A stretch of DNA of 64,000 nt from Pseudomonas sp. UBA1879 (GCF_002338065.1 NZ_DDHJ01000021.1:62001-126000), one strand, 5' to 3'. Shown: positions 27,196 to 35,096, counted from the first letter of the stretch. Program-made: numbers and translations. Notes: a model not told the origin generated them from the letters alone.

Positions 27196-27638
27196 GAGGC
27201 CTCCTGCTGTTCAGGCCATCCCGCCGGCAGATAGGGCGCGAGAATCTGCCGCGCTTCATCCACCAAGGTTTCAACGGCACGGGGATGGCAAATCTCGGCG
27301 CTGCGCAGTTTCTTGGCAGCAGCCTCCGCATTTGCTTTCAACGCATTGATATCCGGATGGCATTCGAGCGTTTCCGCGTCCGGATCGAGCAGTTTATTCG
27401 CAGGGTCGAGCAGCACCAGCATTCCGAACGTCACGCGGAAGATCGATCCGCAGCCATTGATTTCCAAAAGCTTTCGTAGCACCTCCTGACACTGTTCAGC
27501 GTCTTCGATATCGAAGAAGTCACCGTCGCTGCCCATTGCTTCCGGGACCCATTCTTTTTGGAGGGATTCGATGAAGCTGGCGGTTTGCTGAGCGACCTCA
27601 AGATCTTGCTCGCTGGCGCGAGCCATTTTCATAGGCAT
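27192..27638 (-). CDS. Phage hypothetical protein
   Basis: A 148-residue acidic, helical protein (SEQDLEVAQQTASFIESLQK, QCQEVLRKLLEINGCG, RAVETLVDEARQILAPYLP). No membrane segment or catalytic motif. Its ATG lies just downstream (minus strand) of two GTAACC hairpins at 27651-27696, which may control it. Family not recognised. Confidence 0.65.
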   Translation of the reverse strand: MPMKMARASEQDLEVAQQTASFIESLQKEWVPEAMGSDGDFFDIEDAEQCQEVLRKLLEINGCGSIFRVTFGMLVLLDPANKLLDPDAETLECHPDINALKANAEAAAKKLRSAEICHPRAVETLVDEARQILAPYLPAGWPEQQEAS

Positions 27639-27650
27639 GGCGATATCCCT

Positions 27651-27696
27651 GTAACCGATTCAGGTTACTTTTCGAGATGTAACCTCTGGAGGTTAC
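27651..27696. repeat. Two tandem GTAACC inverted repeats
   Basis: First: GTAACC-GATTCA-GGTTAC at 27651-27668. Second: GTAACCTC-TG-GAGGTTAC at 27679-27696, a perfect 8-bp stem. Four copies of the GTAACC half-site lie in 46 bp between the methyltransferase stop and the next minus-strand gene. Probably a protein-binding site or a pair of RNA hairpins. Confidence 0.6.
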
Positions 27697-27707
27697 GGTG
27701 GGGTAGG

Positions 27708-29789
27708 TCAGGCGGCGACGGCCTGGCGCTCCGCGGCGCGCCACGGATCGTTGGCGCGGGCGAGTGCTGCCATCGGCGGCGGGCTGACGCTGTTGCCGCA
27801 CATGTGGACCTGCTCGGTCTTGGTGAACGGTTTGCCGTCGGCGCCGTGCGTGATGATGTAATCCGGAGGGAAGCCCTGCGCCCGGTACAGCTCGGCCGGT
27901 TGCAGCATGCGTAGCCGGATGTCGACGATCACATAGGGCGTGCCCCTGACCATGACGGTGACCAGGCCCAGTCGATCCTTGGTGGTGATCGTTGGCGCCG
28001 GTTGATCACAGCCGCCCATGTTGTCGGTGCCGTAGTAGCTGATCAGGAATGCAGCTACTCGCAGGGCGCCTTCTTCGTGCTCTGGTGACAGTTCAAAACT
28101 GACCAGCGAACTCTTCCCGCCGCCGCCCGCCGTGATGGTCGGTGCTGGCCCTGTCAGTGCTTGGCCGACGCTAGCGCCGAACTGTCGTTCCATGAAGGCA
28201 GTCATCAGTCCGTGGTGCGTGCCGCCGGCGCTGACGGTGTGCAGAGGCTCATCCGCCGCCCGGGCGTCACAGTTGCCGCGCAAGTGCAGCAGGCTTGCTG
28301 TCACCAGTTGTTGCTGACTACCCGTGTTCGTCACTGTAGTCATCGGGTCGTTGAGGCTCCTGGCATCGGTGGCGTTGAAGCCGCCGTTCATCTGCGCCAT
28401 GAACGCAGTGGCGATGCCCATGGCGTGCGCGGCGCCGGCGGGGCGCTGGTAGTTGCCTCCGCTGGTGATGGTTGGCAGCGGTTCGTCCAGCGCCTTGCCT
28501 TCATCGTTGAATCGGAACTTGACCAAGTGCGCCGCAGCCAGCGCGCGGTGGTTCTGGGTCATCATCGTGCCGGCCGGTTGGTCTGCCGGTTTCGGCTTGC
28601 CGCTGTACTCAGGGCCACCGGCGCCGACCATTACTGGACTGATCAACGTCAGCTCACCGCGATTGGCGCACGTGATCGTCGGTAGAGGCTCCAATGGATC
28701 GTTTACCCGGTCGCTGCCCTGGTGCGTGGCGGGAGCGATGACCGGGCTTACCACCGAAAACGACCCGCCTTTCGGGTAGGAAGTCACGGTGCGCAGCGGC
28801 TCCTCCATGGACTGAACAGTCTCCGTCGACCAGTTCGCGATGGGCACGATGAACGGCGCCGGATTGTCGATGACGAATTTCTTCATGCCCTTGGCGATAC
28901 GGCGTTTGGTGGCCTCGGCCAGTTCATCTTTACGCCCGAAGATGCTCTTGCCCAAGTCGCTGAAGTCGATGCACTCGGCGGCGGTGCGGTACTTCTGCTG
29001 GCCCTTGCTGGGCTTCTTGGCGTGAGTAGGCTCTGGCCACACGATCGGCTGACCGTCGCAGCGGGCGATCATAAACAGGCGCTCGCGGCTCGTCGGCGCA
29101 CCAAAGTCGCAAGCTTTGATGACACGCCATTCCACGGCGTACCCCATGCCTTCCAGCAACTGCACAAAGCGCTTCCAGGTGGCTCCGCGGCGTTTGGGAT
29201 CGGGCACCAGAAACTGCTGGCCGACTGGCACGACTTCACCAGGTGCGGCGACCACTTTCTCGATGACTTCTTTGCCCTTGGCATTCAATACTGTCACTAG
29301 CTTGATGGCGCGGCCGGTTGCCTTGTCGCGCTTGGCAATCAGTGGGCCCCACTGCAGGATCTGCTTCACGTTCTCCAGGCTGATAACGCGGGGTTTCTTC
29401 TTGCCACCCCACTTCAGCCCGATCCACGACAGGTTGCGAATTTCGCGCTTGCGCGGCTGGCCGCCGGCTGCCTGGCTGTGGTGTGTACAGTCTGGCGACA
29501 TGTGGAACCAGCCGACGGCTTTGCCGCCGCACTCGGTGTCGGGTTCACCCTCAAACACATCGGTGGTGAAGTGCTTCGCACCCGGGTGGTTGACGGTGTG
29601 CATGCTGATAGCCTTGGGGCTGTGGTTTTTGGCCACGTTCACTTTCCGGCCCAGGCCCATCTCCAGCCCGGTACCGGCGCCCCCACCGCCGCAGAAGAAA
29701 TCCACGACTATCTCATCGTCCTGCGGATTGAAGCCAAGGCCGTACTGAGTTTTGAAATCGAAAGGGTGTTTCTTTGGACTTTTAGGCAT
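27708..29789 (-). CDS. Phage cytosine-5 DNA methyltransferase
   Basis: A 693-residue DNA (cytosine-5) methyltransferase. Motif I is DFFCGGGGAGTG (residues 30-41), the catalytic cysteine is C101 in SPDCTHHSQ (motif IV), ENV at 139-141 is motif VI, and SRERLFMIARC (about 234-244) is motif VIII. Residues about 320-610 form a long recognition region with eight repeats of a Pro-x-x-Thr-[Ile/Val]-Thr motif. The catalytic loop is PDC rather than PC. It probably protects phage DNA from host restriction; no cognate nuclease is adjacent. Confidence 0.92.
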   Translation of the reverse strand: MPKSPKKHPFDFKTQYGLGFNPQDDEIVVDFFCGGGGAGTGLEMGLGRKVNVAKNHSPKAISMHTVNHPGAKHFTTDVFEGEPDTECGGKAVGWFHMSPDCTHHSQAAGGQPRKREIRNLSWIGLKWGGKKKPRVISLENVKQILQWGPLIAKRDKATGRAIKLVTVLNAKGKEVIEKVVAAPGEVVPVGQQFLVPDPKRRGATWKRFVQLLEGMGYAVEWRVIKACDFGAPTSRERLFMIARCDGQPIVWPEPTHAKKPSKGQQKYRTAAECIDFSDLGKSIFGRKDELAEATKRRIAKGMKKFVIDNPAPFIVPIANWSTETVQSMEEPLRTVTSYPKGGSFSVVSPVIAPATHQGSDRVNDPLEPLPTITCANRGELTLISPVMVGAGGPEYSGKPKPADQPAGTMMTQNHRALAAAHLVKFRFNDEGKALDEPLPTITSGGNYQRPAGAAHAMGIATAFMAQMNGGFNATDARSLNDPMTTVTNTGSQQQLVTASLLHLRGNCDARAADEPLHTVSAGGTHHGLMTAFMERQFGASVGQALTGPAPTITAGGGGKSSLVSFELSPEHEEGALRVAAFLISYYGTDNMGGCDQPAPTITTKDRLGLVTVMVRGTPYVIVDIRLRMLQPAELYRAQGFPPDYIITHGADGKPFTKTEQVHMCGNSVSPPPMAALARANDPWRAAERQAVAA

Positions 29790-29839
29790 AGGGGCTCCTC
29801 AACTATGCGGCTTACATATTTATCAAGGCAACCTCTGAC

Positions 29840-29959
29840 ATGAAGGTATGCATTAGCGTGGGGGATAGGCTGCGATCAGAACTGAGTGATGCATCACCAC
29901 CAGACACTCAGGTGGAAATGGTAACTGGGTCTAGCTATGCTGATATTTTCATTCGGTAG
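29840..29959 (+). CDS. Possible 39-residue small protein
   Basis: Starts MKVCISVGDRLRSELSDASP and ends YADIFIR. It ends 9 bp before the DUF2971 gene and shares its strand. AAGG lies 11 nt before the ATG, a weak site. Could be a small partner of DUF2971 or chance; family not recognised. Confidence 0.35.
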   Translation: MKVCISVGDRLRSELSDASPPDTQVEMVTGSSYADIFIR

Positions 29960-29968
29960 AGATCTGCG

Positions 29969-30688
29969 ATGTACGCCAGCCACTCCCAATTCAATACGCC
30001 GCCAGACGATACTGTCATCTGGCGCTACATGTCCGTAGAGAAGTATTTGTCTCTTTTGCACACGAAATCTTTATTTATGTGCAGGCTGGATAGATTTGAA
30101 GACCCTTGGGAGGGCGCTTACTCAGTGGGTTACGAAAGCTCTAACCCTGAAACACGTGAGGTCCAAGCAATACGTAGGGGATTTCTTTTCGTGAATTGCT
30201 GGCATGCCAATGAACATGAGTCTGCAGCGATGTGGGATCTGTACGCTACTCGCCATGCTGGCGTAGCAATAAAAACTACCATTGGGAGTTTAAAAAACTC
30301 CATAATTGCACCTGGTGAGATTTTCATCGGTGCAGTTCGATATGAGGATTATTCAGTTTATATTCCTAATTTGGCGGGAAACGTGCTGTTTCCAGCGTTG
30401 GTAAAACGCAGGAGTTTTTCTCATGAACATGAGATTAGGCTCCTTGCGCTTAATTATGAAAACAGTAAATGGCACTCTACTGATAGTGAGTACCCTTACT
30501 ACGGCTACTCAGTGCCTGGAACGCTATCAATGGTTTGTGAGGTGGATTTAAATTTGTTGCTCAAAGACGTTATGTTTTCCCCATCAATGCCCGACTGGCT
30601 GTTCGAAACACTTAAAGATGTTTCTGGTCGATTCAATATTTGGCCAAATCATACAAAGTCTAGTCTGTATGATAGGCAGGTTGTGTAA
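29969..30688 (+). CDS. DUF2971 protein
   Basis: A 239-residue protein with the DUF2971 core: WRYMSVEKYLSLLHTKSLFM, DRFEDPWEGAY, NCWHANEHESAAMWDLYATRHAGVAIKT and a late HEHEIRLL. Base composition is visibly AT-richer than the flanking phage genes and its strand is opposite, which marks it as a transferred cargo gene. The family is of unknown function and recurs in mobile and defence-rich regions. Confidence 0.85.
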   Translation: MYASHSQFNTPPDDTVIWRYMSVEKYLSLLHTKSLFMCRLDRFEDPWEGAYSVGYESSNPETREVQAIRRGFLFVNCWHANEHESAAMWDLYATRHAGVAIKTTIGSLKNSIIAPGEIFIGAVRYEDYSVYIPNLAGNVLFPALVKRRSFSHEHEIRLLALNYENSKWHSTDSEYPYYGYSVPGTLSMVCEVDLNLLLKDVMFSPSMPDWLFETLKDVSGRFNIWPNHTKSSLYDRQVV

Positions 30689-30690
30689 TT

Positions 30691-30706
30691 ACCCCTGCCG
30701 CAGGGG
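30691..30706. other. Hairpin after DUF2971 gene
   Basis: CCCCTG-CCG-CAGGGG, three bases after the stop. Stem of 6 bp without a following T-run, so a weak or factor-dependent terminator at best. Confidence 0.4.
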
Positions 30707-30852
30707 CTTGCCTCAGGTGGAAAGGATGCTCGTGACTTAATGCGTGCTCGGCTTCCTGAGCCTGGTATACGATCTTTCGATCTCGCGCCAACGCGGGTGG
30801 CGGGCATACCTTTAGTTGGCTACGCTCTATGCTCCTGCAATTGGAGGACGTC

Positions 30853-31053
30853 ATGAGCGAGGATCGAGAAGTAGCTCTGGAGTTGGCGTTGACCGCTGTC
30901 ATTCAAACTGCGCGTCAGGCTGGGATGGATGTCGATGAGCTGGCGGAGTTTGCTGCTGAGCTGCTGGTCGCCAACGAGTCTCAACCGGAATGGCACCTAG
31001 ACCAAGCAATCTTAGAGATAGAGCACAGTGTGGAAATGGTTTCCCGGGAATGA
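30853..31053 (+). CDS. Tandem paralogue A, 66-residue helical protein
   Basis: Starts MSEDREVALELALTAVIQTA and continues with GMDVDELAEFAAELL. GGAGG lies 6 nt before ATG 30853. It is clearly related to the next two genes: all share M-[ST]-[ED]-[DN]-R-E, an Ala-rich helix, G-x-x-x-D-x-L and A-x-E-[LF]-[LI]. Predicted all-helical and soluble. The 10-mer GCTACGCTCT lies 24 nt before the start, as in copy B. Family not recognised. Confidence 0.75.
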   Translation: MSEDREVALELALTAVIQTARQAGMDVDELAEFAAELLVANESQPEWHLDQAILEIEHSVEMVSRE

Positions 31054-31121
31054 CCGGTGAGCTAACCGCTAATACCGCCTGAGCTCTGTATCCGCCGAAT
31101 CCCGACCGGCTGCGCACTAAT

Positions 31122-31154
31122 TTGACGCTTTGGGTAAAAATATCGCTACGCTCT
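31122..31154 (+). promoter_or_regulatory. Possible promoter / shared upstream element of paralogue B
   Basis: TTGACG at 31122-31127 and TACGCT at 31147-31152 (19-nt spacing, longer than ideal). The 10-mer GCTACGCTCT (31145-31154) is shared with the region before paralogue A (30819-30828), at nearly the same distance from the start codon. Confidence 0.45.
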
Positions 31155-31176
31155 CAAGACTACCAAGGAGATGGTC

Positions 31177-31377
31177 ATGAGCGATAACCGGGAAGCTGCC
31201 ATGAAGATGGCGATTAAGGCGCTGTTGGTCACAGCCAAAAAACAGGGCGTCCGCATGGATACGCTATGCGACGGCGCAGTCGAATTCATCGGACACTACC
31301 CGGCACTCGATCGGCAGGGTTTGGTGGCCGCAACCACGATCCGCCGGATTGCCTATGACGTGCTACTGGATCGCTGA
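31177..31377 (+). CDS. Tandem paralogue B, 66-residue helical protein
   Basis: Starts MSDNREAAMKMAIKALLVTA, then GVRMDTLCDGAVEFI. AAGGAG lies 6 nt before ATG 31177. Same N-terminal motif and length as paralogue A but diverged in the C-terminal half (HYPALDRQGLVAATTIRRIA). More basic than A and C, so the three are not simple copies. Own upstream spacer of 123 bp. Family not recognised. Confidence 0.75.
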   Translation: MSDNREAAMKMAIKALLVTAKKQGVRMDTLCDGAVEFIGHYPALDRQGLVAATTIRRIAYDVLLDR

Positions 31378-31402
31378 GCAGTTGGTTCGAAAGGAGGCGT
31401 CC

Positions 31403-31597
31403 ATGACAGAAAATAGAGAGCGTGTTTTCAGAATAGCGTTGGTGGCAGGCCTTCAAGCCGCGGTTAGCCAAGGCCTGAATATTGATTCACTTGCAGAGGC
31501 TGCAATTGAACTGCTGCTCAACGATGCTGCATATACACCTGAGGAGGCCGCCCAAGCTGTGATTGCTGTCGAGTCAGCAGCGGATGCAGCTGTGTGA
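31403..31597 (+). CDS. Tandem paralogue C, 64-residue helical protein
   Basis: Starts MTENRERVFRIALVAGLQAA, then GLNIDSLAEAAIELLLNDAA. AAAGGAGG lies 5 nt before ATG 31403, choosing it over 31349. Acidic C-terminus rich in Ala and Glu. Only 25 bp after paralogue B, so probably in one transcript with it. Closest to A in the middle region. Family not recognised. Confidence 0.75.
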   Translation: MTENRERVFRIALVAGLQAAVSQGLNIDSLAEAAIELLLNDAAYTPEEAAQAVIAVESAADAAV

Positions 31598-31722
31598 GCG
31601 GCTCTGAGCCTTAACTGAGCAGATTTGATAGCTGTCAGTCTCATTAATACTCCCGACGGTAGGTGTATTTTCCACATGTTTCCAAACGGATAGAATGCCT
31701 GTCCATTCGTTTGGATACTGCT

Positions 31723-32052
31723 ATGCCCTTCGACTCAGCCATCAAGCACTTCATAGATGCAAGCCACATGCTGCACGCCAAACATCCGTTGGGACAAGCC
31801 TTCGCCATGGGCGGAGCACTCCGCGCTTGTGCTATGGGTATCGCAACAGTCAGACGTGGTGAATTAGAGGCTGATGCTCAGGCAAGCTTTCGGATGGTCG
31901 AGTACATGATCGAATCGTCGGGTCTGAGCCATGCCGACCCGCTGGATATTTGGATTTCAAAAGCCGGGGCCTTCGAACCGGATCAGATGCAGAAATTGTC
32001 CGATTTGGTTAATGAAGTGCTGGCGTGGTTTAAAGCTCACAATCACGATTAG
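31723..32052 (+). CDS. Hypothetical cargo protein
   Basis: A 109-residue helical protein (MPFDSAIKHFIDASHMLHAK..) with an Ala/Met-rich middle (GQAFAMGGALRACAMGIATV) that is too broken by charges for a sure membrane helix. ATG 31723 is the first plausible start; GGA lies 9 nt upstream. Same strand as the paralogue cluster. Family not recognised. Confidence 0.6.
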   Translation: MPFDSAIKHFIDASHMLHAKHPLGQAFAMGGALRACAMGIATVRRGELEADAQASFRMVEYMIESSGLSHADPLDIWISKAGAFEPDQMQKLSDLVNEVLAWFKAHNHD

Positions 32053-32146
32053 CCTTAGGACTGGCCTACGACACTTGGCAGCGGAGGTTGACTGTGGGCT
32101 ATACGTGGTGACAGGCATGGAGCCGGGCATCAGGAGAAAGCAATAG

Positions 32147-32662
32147 ATGGATTGGGCAAGTGTTTCTTTTTGGATTGAGCACAACCCAGGCCTTGCTTCA
32201 TGGGTACAGGCTGTGGGATCGATAGTGGCAATATTCTCAGCGATCTTCATTGCCAGCAGTCAAAATCGGCATCAGAGAAAACTCGCTCGACAGATAGCCG
32301 AGGAAAAGTCTTTGGCACAAGCGGGTCGCTTGTATTTGATAGCGAAAGAGTATTCCGACTCGTTGGAGCTGGCCGTAAAACCGTTTTATGAGGAAGACGC
32401 AGGCGATGCCGATCAGAGCATCGCCGTGACGTTCCAACGTATACTTGACCGGCTGAACAACAATTTCGATGACGACTATAATCCTGCTAGAAACGTGCAG
32501 ATCCACATTCTGCGTGCAGCGTTAACCGCGTTGCTTTTCACGCTTGACAACTCTAAGTTCATGACTCATCAGGAGCGCGCTATCGAGATACAGCGCCTTA
32601 AAGAGTTATCCCCGGCGCTGTTAGCTTCGTGTTTAAAGCTGCTAGAGTCCGCAAAGAACTGA
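32147..32662 (+). CDS. Membrane-anchored hypothetical protein
   Basis: A 171-residue protein with one N-terminal membrane helix (ASWVQAVGSIVAIFSAIFIA, residues about 17-37), then basic NRHQRKLARQ, and a long helical cytoplasmic part (RLYLIAKEYSDSLELAVKPF..). This layout recurs in small phage membrane proteins of unknown role. Codon use is somewhat AT-richer than in the structural genes. It ends 22 bp from the convergent DUF2303 gene. Confidence 0.65.
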   Translation: MDWASVSFWIEHNPGLASWVQAVGSIVAIFSAIFIASSQNRHQRKLARQIAEEKSLAQAGRLYLIAKEYSDSLELAVKPFYEEDAGDADQSIAVTFQRILDRLNNNFDDDYNPARNVQIHILRAALTALLFTLDNSKFMTHQERAIEIQRLKELSPALLASCLKLLESAKN

Positions 32663-32683
32663 AAAGATTAAGTCAACGCTCCT

Positions 32684-33499
32684 CTACTTAGTATCAAACG
32701 CGCCCAGCGCGAGTTTGGCCGCAGTGCCTATCTTTGCTTCCAGTACAGCCTTGAACTCCTCGGCAATCGCCTCGCGCTGAACCTCTTCACCGACCCAGCG
32801 CAGTTTCAGTACCGGGACCGGCCCGCTGGTGATCACCGAAATGCGCAGATTGATTTGCTGCTCGGTCAGCCCTTCAAATGGGATAACGTTGAAGAGCAAC
32901 GCCGTTGGCAAAGTTTCCTTGCTGCGCGCCTCGATCTGATCCATGGCGCTACGACTAGCGCTGGTGTCGCCCACAGTGGTTTCCGATTCGCTGGTGGCCT
33001 TGACCGTGATCGTGCGCACGGCGGCGATTGCCTTCGCCACCGGGATCGGATTGCCCGCGTCATCGACTGGCGTAAGGTACTGATGCCAATCTTCGATCCA
33101 GTCGCTCAGGTCTTTTTGTGCCAGGCGGTTGCCTGCGATCTGCTGTGCGGCGGTGTAGCCCGCAGTTGCTTTCAGCTTCAACACCGCTCGATCATCTGCG
33201 TGGCCCGGAGCCGAGGTATCGCCCAGGTTGAACAGCAAGGTGCAGCTCATCTGGTCCTGATCGATAAAGCCGCGAGCGCTGGCGCCTGCACGGTCAAGCA
33301 CATAGGCGCTGAAGTCGGCCAGGGAATGGGTGGAGAAAGTGCCACGAAAGCGGCTGCGAAATGCCTGGTACTTTTCCAGATCCAGCACTTTTGCACCTTC
33401 CGGCAGTACCGCCGTGGGCGTGAAGGTCGGCAGCGCTTTGCCAGTGGCTTCGAGCGCGGTGTCGGTGATCAGTTGAATCGCTTCTTTCGTCAGGGACAT
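32684..33499 (-). CDS. DUF2303 protein
   Basis: A 271-residue soluble protein matching DUF2303, found in the early region of many siphophages: FRSRFRGTFSTHSLADF, ARGFIDQDQMSCTLLFNLGD, LSDWIEDWHQYLTP and a late beta-rich part (LLFNVIPFEGLTEQQINLRI). Function not established; position suggests recombination or replication support. Coupled with the next minus gene upstream (30-bp gap). Confidence 0.88.
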   Translation of the reverse strand: MSLTKEAIQLITDTALEATGKALPTFTPTAVLPEGAKVLDLEKYQAFRSRFRGTFSTHSLADFSAYVLDRAGASARGFIDQDQMSCTLLFNLGDTSAPGHADDRAVLKLKATAGYTAAQQIAGNRLAQKDLSDWIEDWHQYLTPVDDAGNPIPVAKAIAAVRTITVKATSESETTVGDTSASRSAMDQIEARSKETLPTALLFNVIPFEGLTEQQINLRISVITSGPVPVLKLRWVGEEVQREAIAEEFKAVLEAKIGTAAKLALGAFDTK

Positions 33500-33529
33500 G
33501 TTTCGGTCTCTTCTGGGTGGTGAATGGAA

Positions 33530-33877
33530 TTAGGAACGACGAGGAATCGGCGCTTCGTCGCGGGTAAACATCTGGTCGTGCTTTTCCTGAAATAGCGTGA
33601 CCTTGCCGCCTGTGCCGACGTGCATCGGCGTGTCGAGGCTGGTGTTCTCGCTGCGGTCGCCGCGCTTGGTCGGCACCTTGTAAGCGAGCTTGTGCTTCAC
33701 CTTCACCTGGTGGGTTTCACCGATCTGGGTGATGTCGAGCGTGATCACCAGTTTGCCGGGCTTGCCGTTGTCAACGACGCCGCCGGCGACTTCTGAGAGG
33801 GCGTGGCCAATCTGGCTGGCGAAGGCGCCGCCGTTGAGTTCGTTGAGGAACTCGGCGGTATCTGTGGGTGTTGGCAT
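33530..33877 (-). CDS. Phage hypothetical protein, DUF2303 neighbour
   Basis: A 115-residue protein. Helical start (AEFLNELNGGAFASQIGHAL), then beta-rich KLVITLDITQIGETHQVKVKH, a strand-like core typical of a small single-stranded DNA- or RNA-binding or partner protein. No catalytic motif. It is upstream of and co-transcribed with the DUF2303 gene, an arrangement I have seen in other siphophage early regions. Confidence 0.68.
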   Translation of the reverse strand: MPTPTDTAEFLNELNGGAFASQIGHALSEVAGGVVDNGKPGKLVITLDITQIGETHQVKVKHKLAYKVPTKRGDRSENTSLDTPMHVGTGGKVTLFQEKHDQMFTRDEAPIPRRS

Positions 33878-33968
33878 TGTGGATGCTCCGAGATGGGCGC
33901 GAGCCCGCTAGGTGGTAGGTGGTGTTGTGGTTCGCGCTTACGGCGCTGAGAGGATTTGAAAAGGCGTT

Positions 33969-34430
33969 TCACGCGGCGACCTTCACCTGGTTCCAAGCGC
34001 CGACTGATGCGAAGAGCGCGGAAAGCCTCGATTCAGGGATGGGCACAATGCCGGGAACCGCGAGCCAGCCCATGCCAACGCGATGGTTCGGGTTACAGTC
34101 GTCGCGGACTTCGTTGTAGAAGTGCTCGATCACATCCGATAGGCGTTCGACGCGATGTATGCCATCCGGCCTGATGTCTATTGACTTGATGTACTGGGCG
34201 CCGTCCTGCCGCACGCAGATAGCGGCGATGTAGATGGTCCAGCGATGCGCGATATCGCAGAGAGCATCGGCAACCTGCTTGACCAGGATCTGTTTCCCGG
34301 ACTTCCAGCTGAGCATGATCTGGAGGCCGCTCGGGTCGATGCTGATGACGGCCGCGTGATTGGTACCCAGCAGCGCGCGCATGCTCCGTTCGACCTGGAC
34401 CTTGCGGTTGCACGGTTTGCGCTTGCTCAT
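33969..34430 (-). CDS. Phage hypothetical protein
   Basis: A 153-residue protein with basic N-terminus (MSKRKPCNRKVQVERSMRAL) and a core (VISIDPSGLQIMLSWKSGKQ, YIAAICVRQDG). Only 4 bp overlap with the gene upstream at 34427, so same operon. Family not recognised. Confidence 0.62.
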   Translation of the reverse strand: MSKRKPCNRKVQVERSMRALLGTNHAAVISIDPSGLQIMLSWKSGKQILVKQVADALCDIAHRWTIYIAAICVRQDGAQYIKSIDIRPDGIHRVERLSDVIEHFYNEVRDDCNPNHRVGMGWLAVPGIVPIPESRLSALFASVGAWNQVKVAA

Positions 34431-34663
34431 ATTGCCTCCGTGATCCGTCGAACCTGCTGGCGATCGGCGTTGTTCAGGCGCCGCCGCTTGCGCTTCAGCA
34501 CTGTGTCGGGGTCGACGTAGTTGCTCCGCGGCGGTACGGGCGGACGTTCGGGGAAGGACGCGACCGGTTGAACCTTCTTGCCAGTGGCCATGAAGTGATC
34601 GATCTGTGCCCGTAAGTCTTCGATGATCTTTTTTCGGGGATCAGCCAGCGGTACGAAGTTCAC
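34427..34663 (-). CDS. Small basic phage protein, GTG start
   Basis: A 78-residue protein starting VNFVPLADPRKKIIEDLRAQ and ending with the basic KRKRRRLNNADRQQVRRITE. The GTG at 34663 overlaps the upstream stop (GTGA), which fixes the start; the longer open reading to 34810 lies inside the upstream gene and is Arg-rich noise. Possibly nucleic-acid binding. Confidence 0.62.
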   Translation of the reverse strand: MNFVPLADPRKKIIEDLRAQIDHFMATGKKVQPVASFPERPPVPPRSNYVDPDTVLKRKRRRLNNADRQQVRRITEAI

Positions 34664-34995
34664 CAGCTCATTCCGATGAACACGAATGCAGCGAGAATGA
34701 CCGCGAAGGCGGCGGTCCAGCAAAGCATCCAGCGCGCGAAGCCCCCGACACCGATTTGCGCTTCGCGGAGGAAGGAGGCGGTGTTTTCGAGTTGTTGCGC
34801 CGACCGGCACGCGTTTGAGTGGCCCGCGACCTCGACGCGCTCGGCGCCGGTCTTCCGGTCCAGCACGCCGAACAGGTTGTTGCCGTGCGGAATGACGGCG
34901 AAGCGCGGCTTGGCATTGAACTCGGCAGTAGCTTGCTGGGTGCGCTGGCGCAACGCTTCGTGAACGGCGCGCATCTGGCTGATTGTCTGATTCAT
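34660..34995 (-). CDS. Phage protein with C-terminal membrane segment
   Basis: A 111-residue protein. Helical N-terminus (MRAVHEALRQRTQQATAEF), a middle AVIPHGNNLFGVLDRKTGAE, and one C-terminal hydrophobic helix (MLCWTAAFAVILAAFVFIGM). Tail-anchored topology is likely. AGGGAAAGG precedes its ATG. A long stem-loop leader (35016-35089) ends 20 nt before the start. Confidence 0.65.
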   Translation of the reverse strand: MNQTISQMRAVHEALRQRTQQATAEFNAKPRFAVIPHGNNLFGVLDRKTGAERVEVAGHSNACRSAQQLENTASFLREAQIGVGGFARWMLCWTAAFAVILAAFVFIGMSW

Positions 34996-35015
34996 GTCCT
35001 TTCCCTCAGTTGTTT

Positions 35016-35089
35016 GCGTTCATTCGTCAGCACTCTGGCCGCCGGCTGTTTGCCGTTGGGCGCGGGGGAGAGTGCTGGCGGATAAACGC
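35016..35089 (-). ncRNA. Two-tier stem-loop leader of the 34995 gene
   Basis: Outer arms GCGTTCAT / ATAAACGC (one mismatch), asymmetric internal loop, inner stem CAGCACTCT / AGAGTGCTG, 32-nt top. Its near edge is 20 nt upstream of the start codon, the same distance as the three related elements at 37016, 37300 and 38166, though the top loop is larger. Confidence 0.45.
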
Positions 35090-35096
35090 GAGGCGA

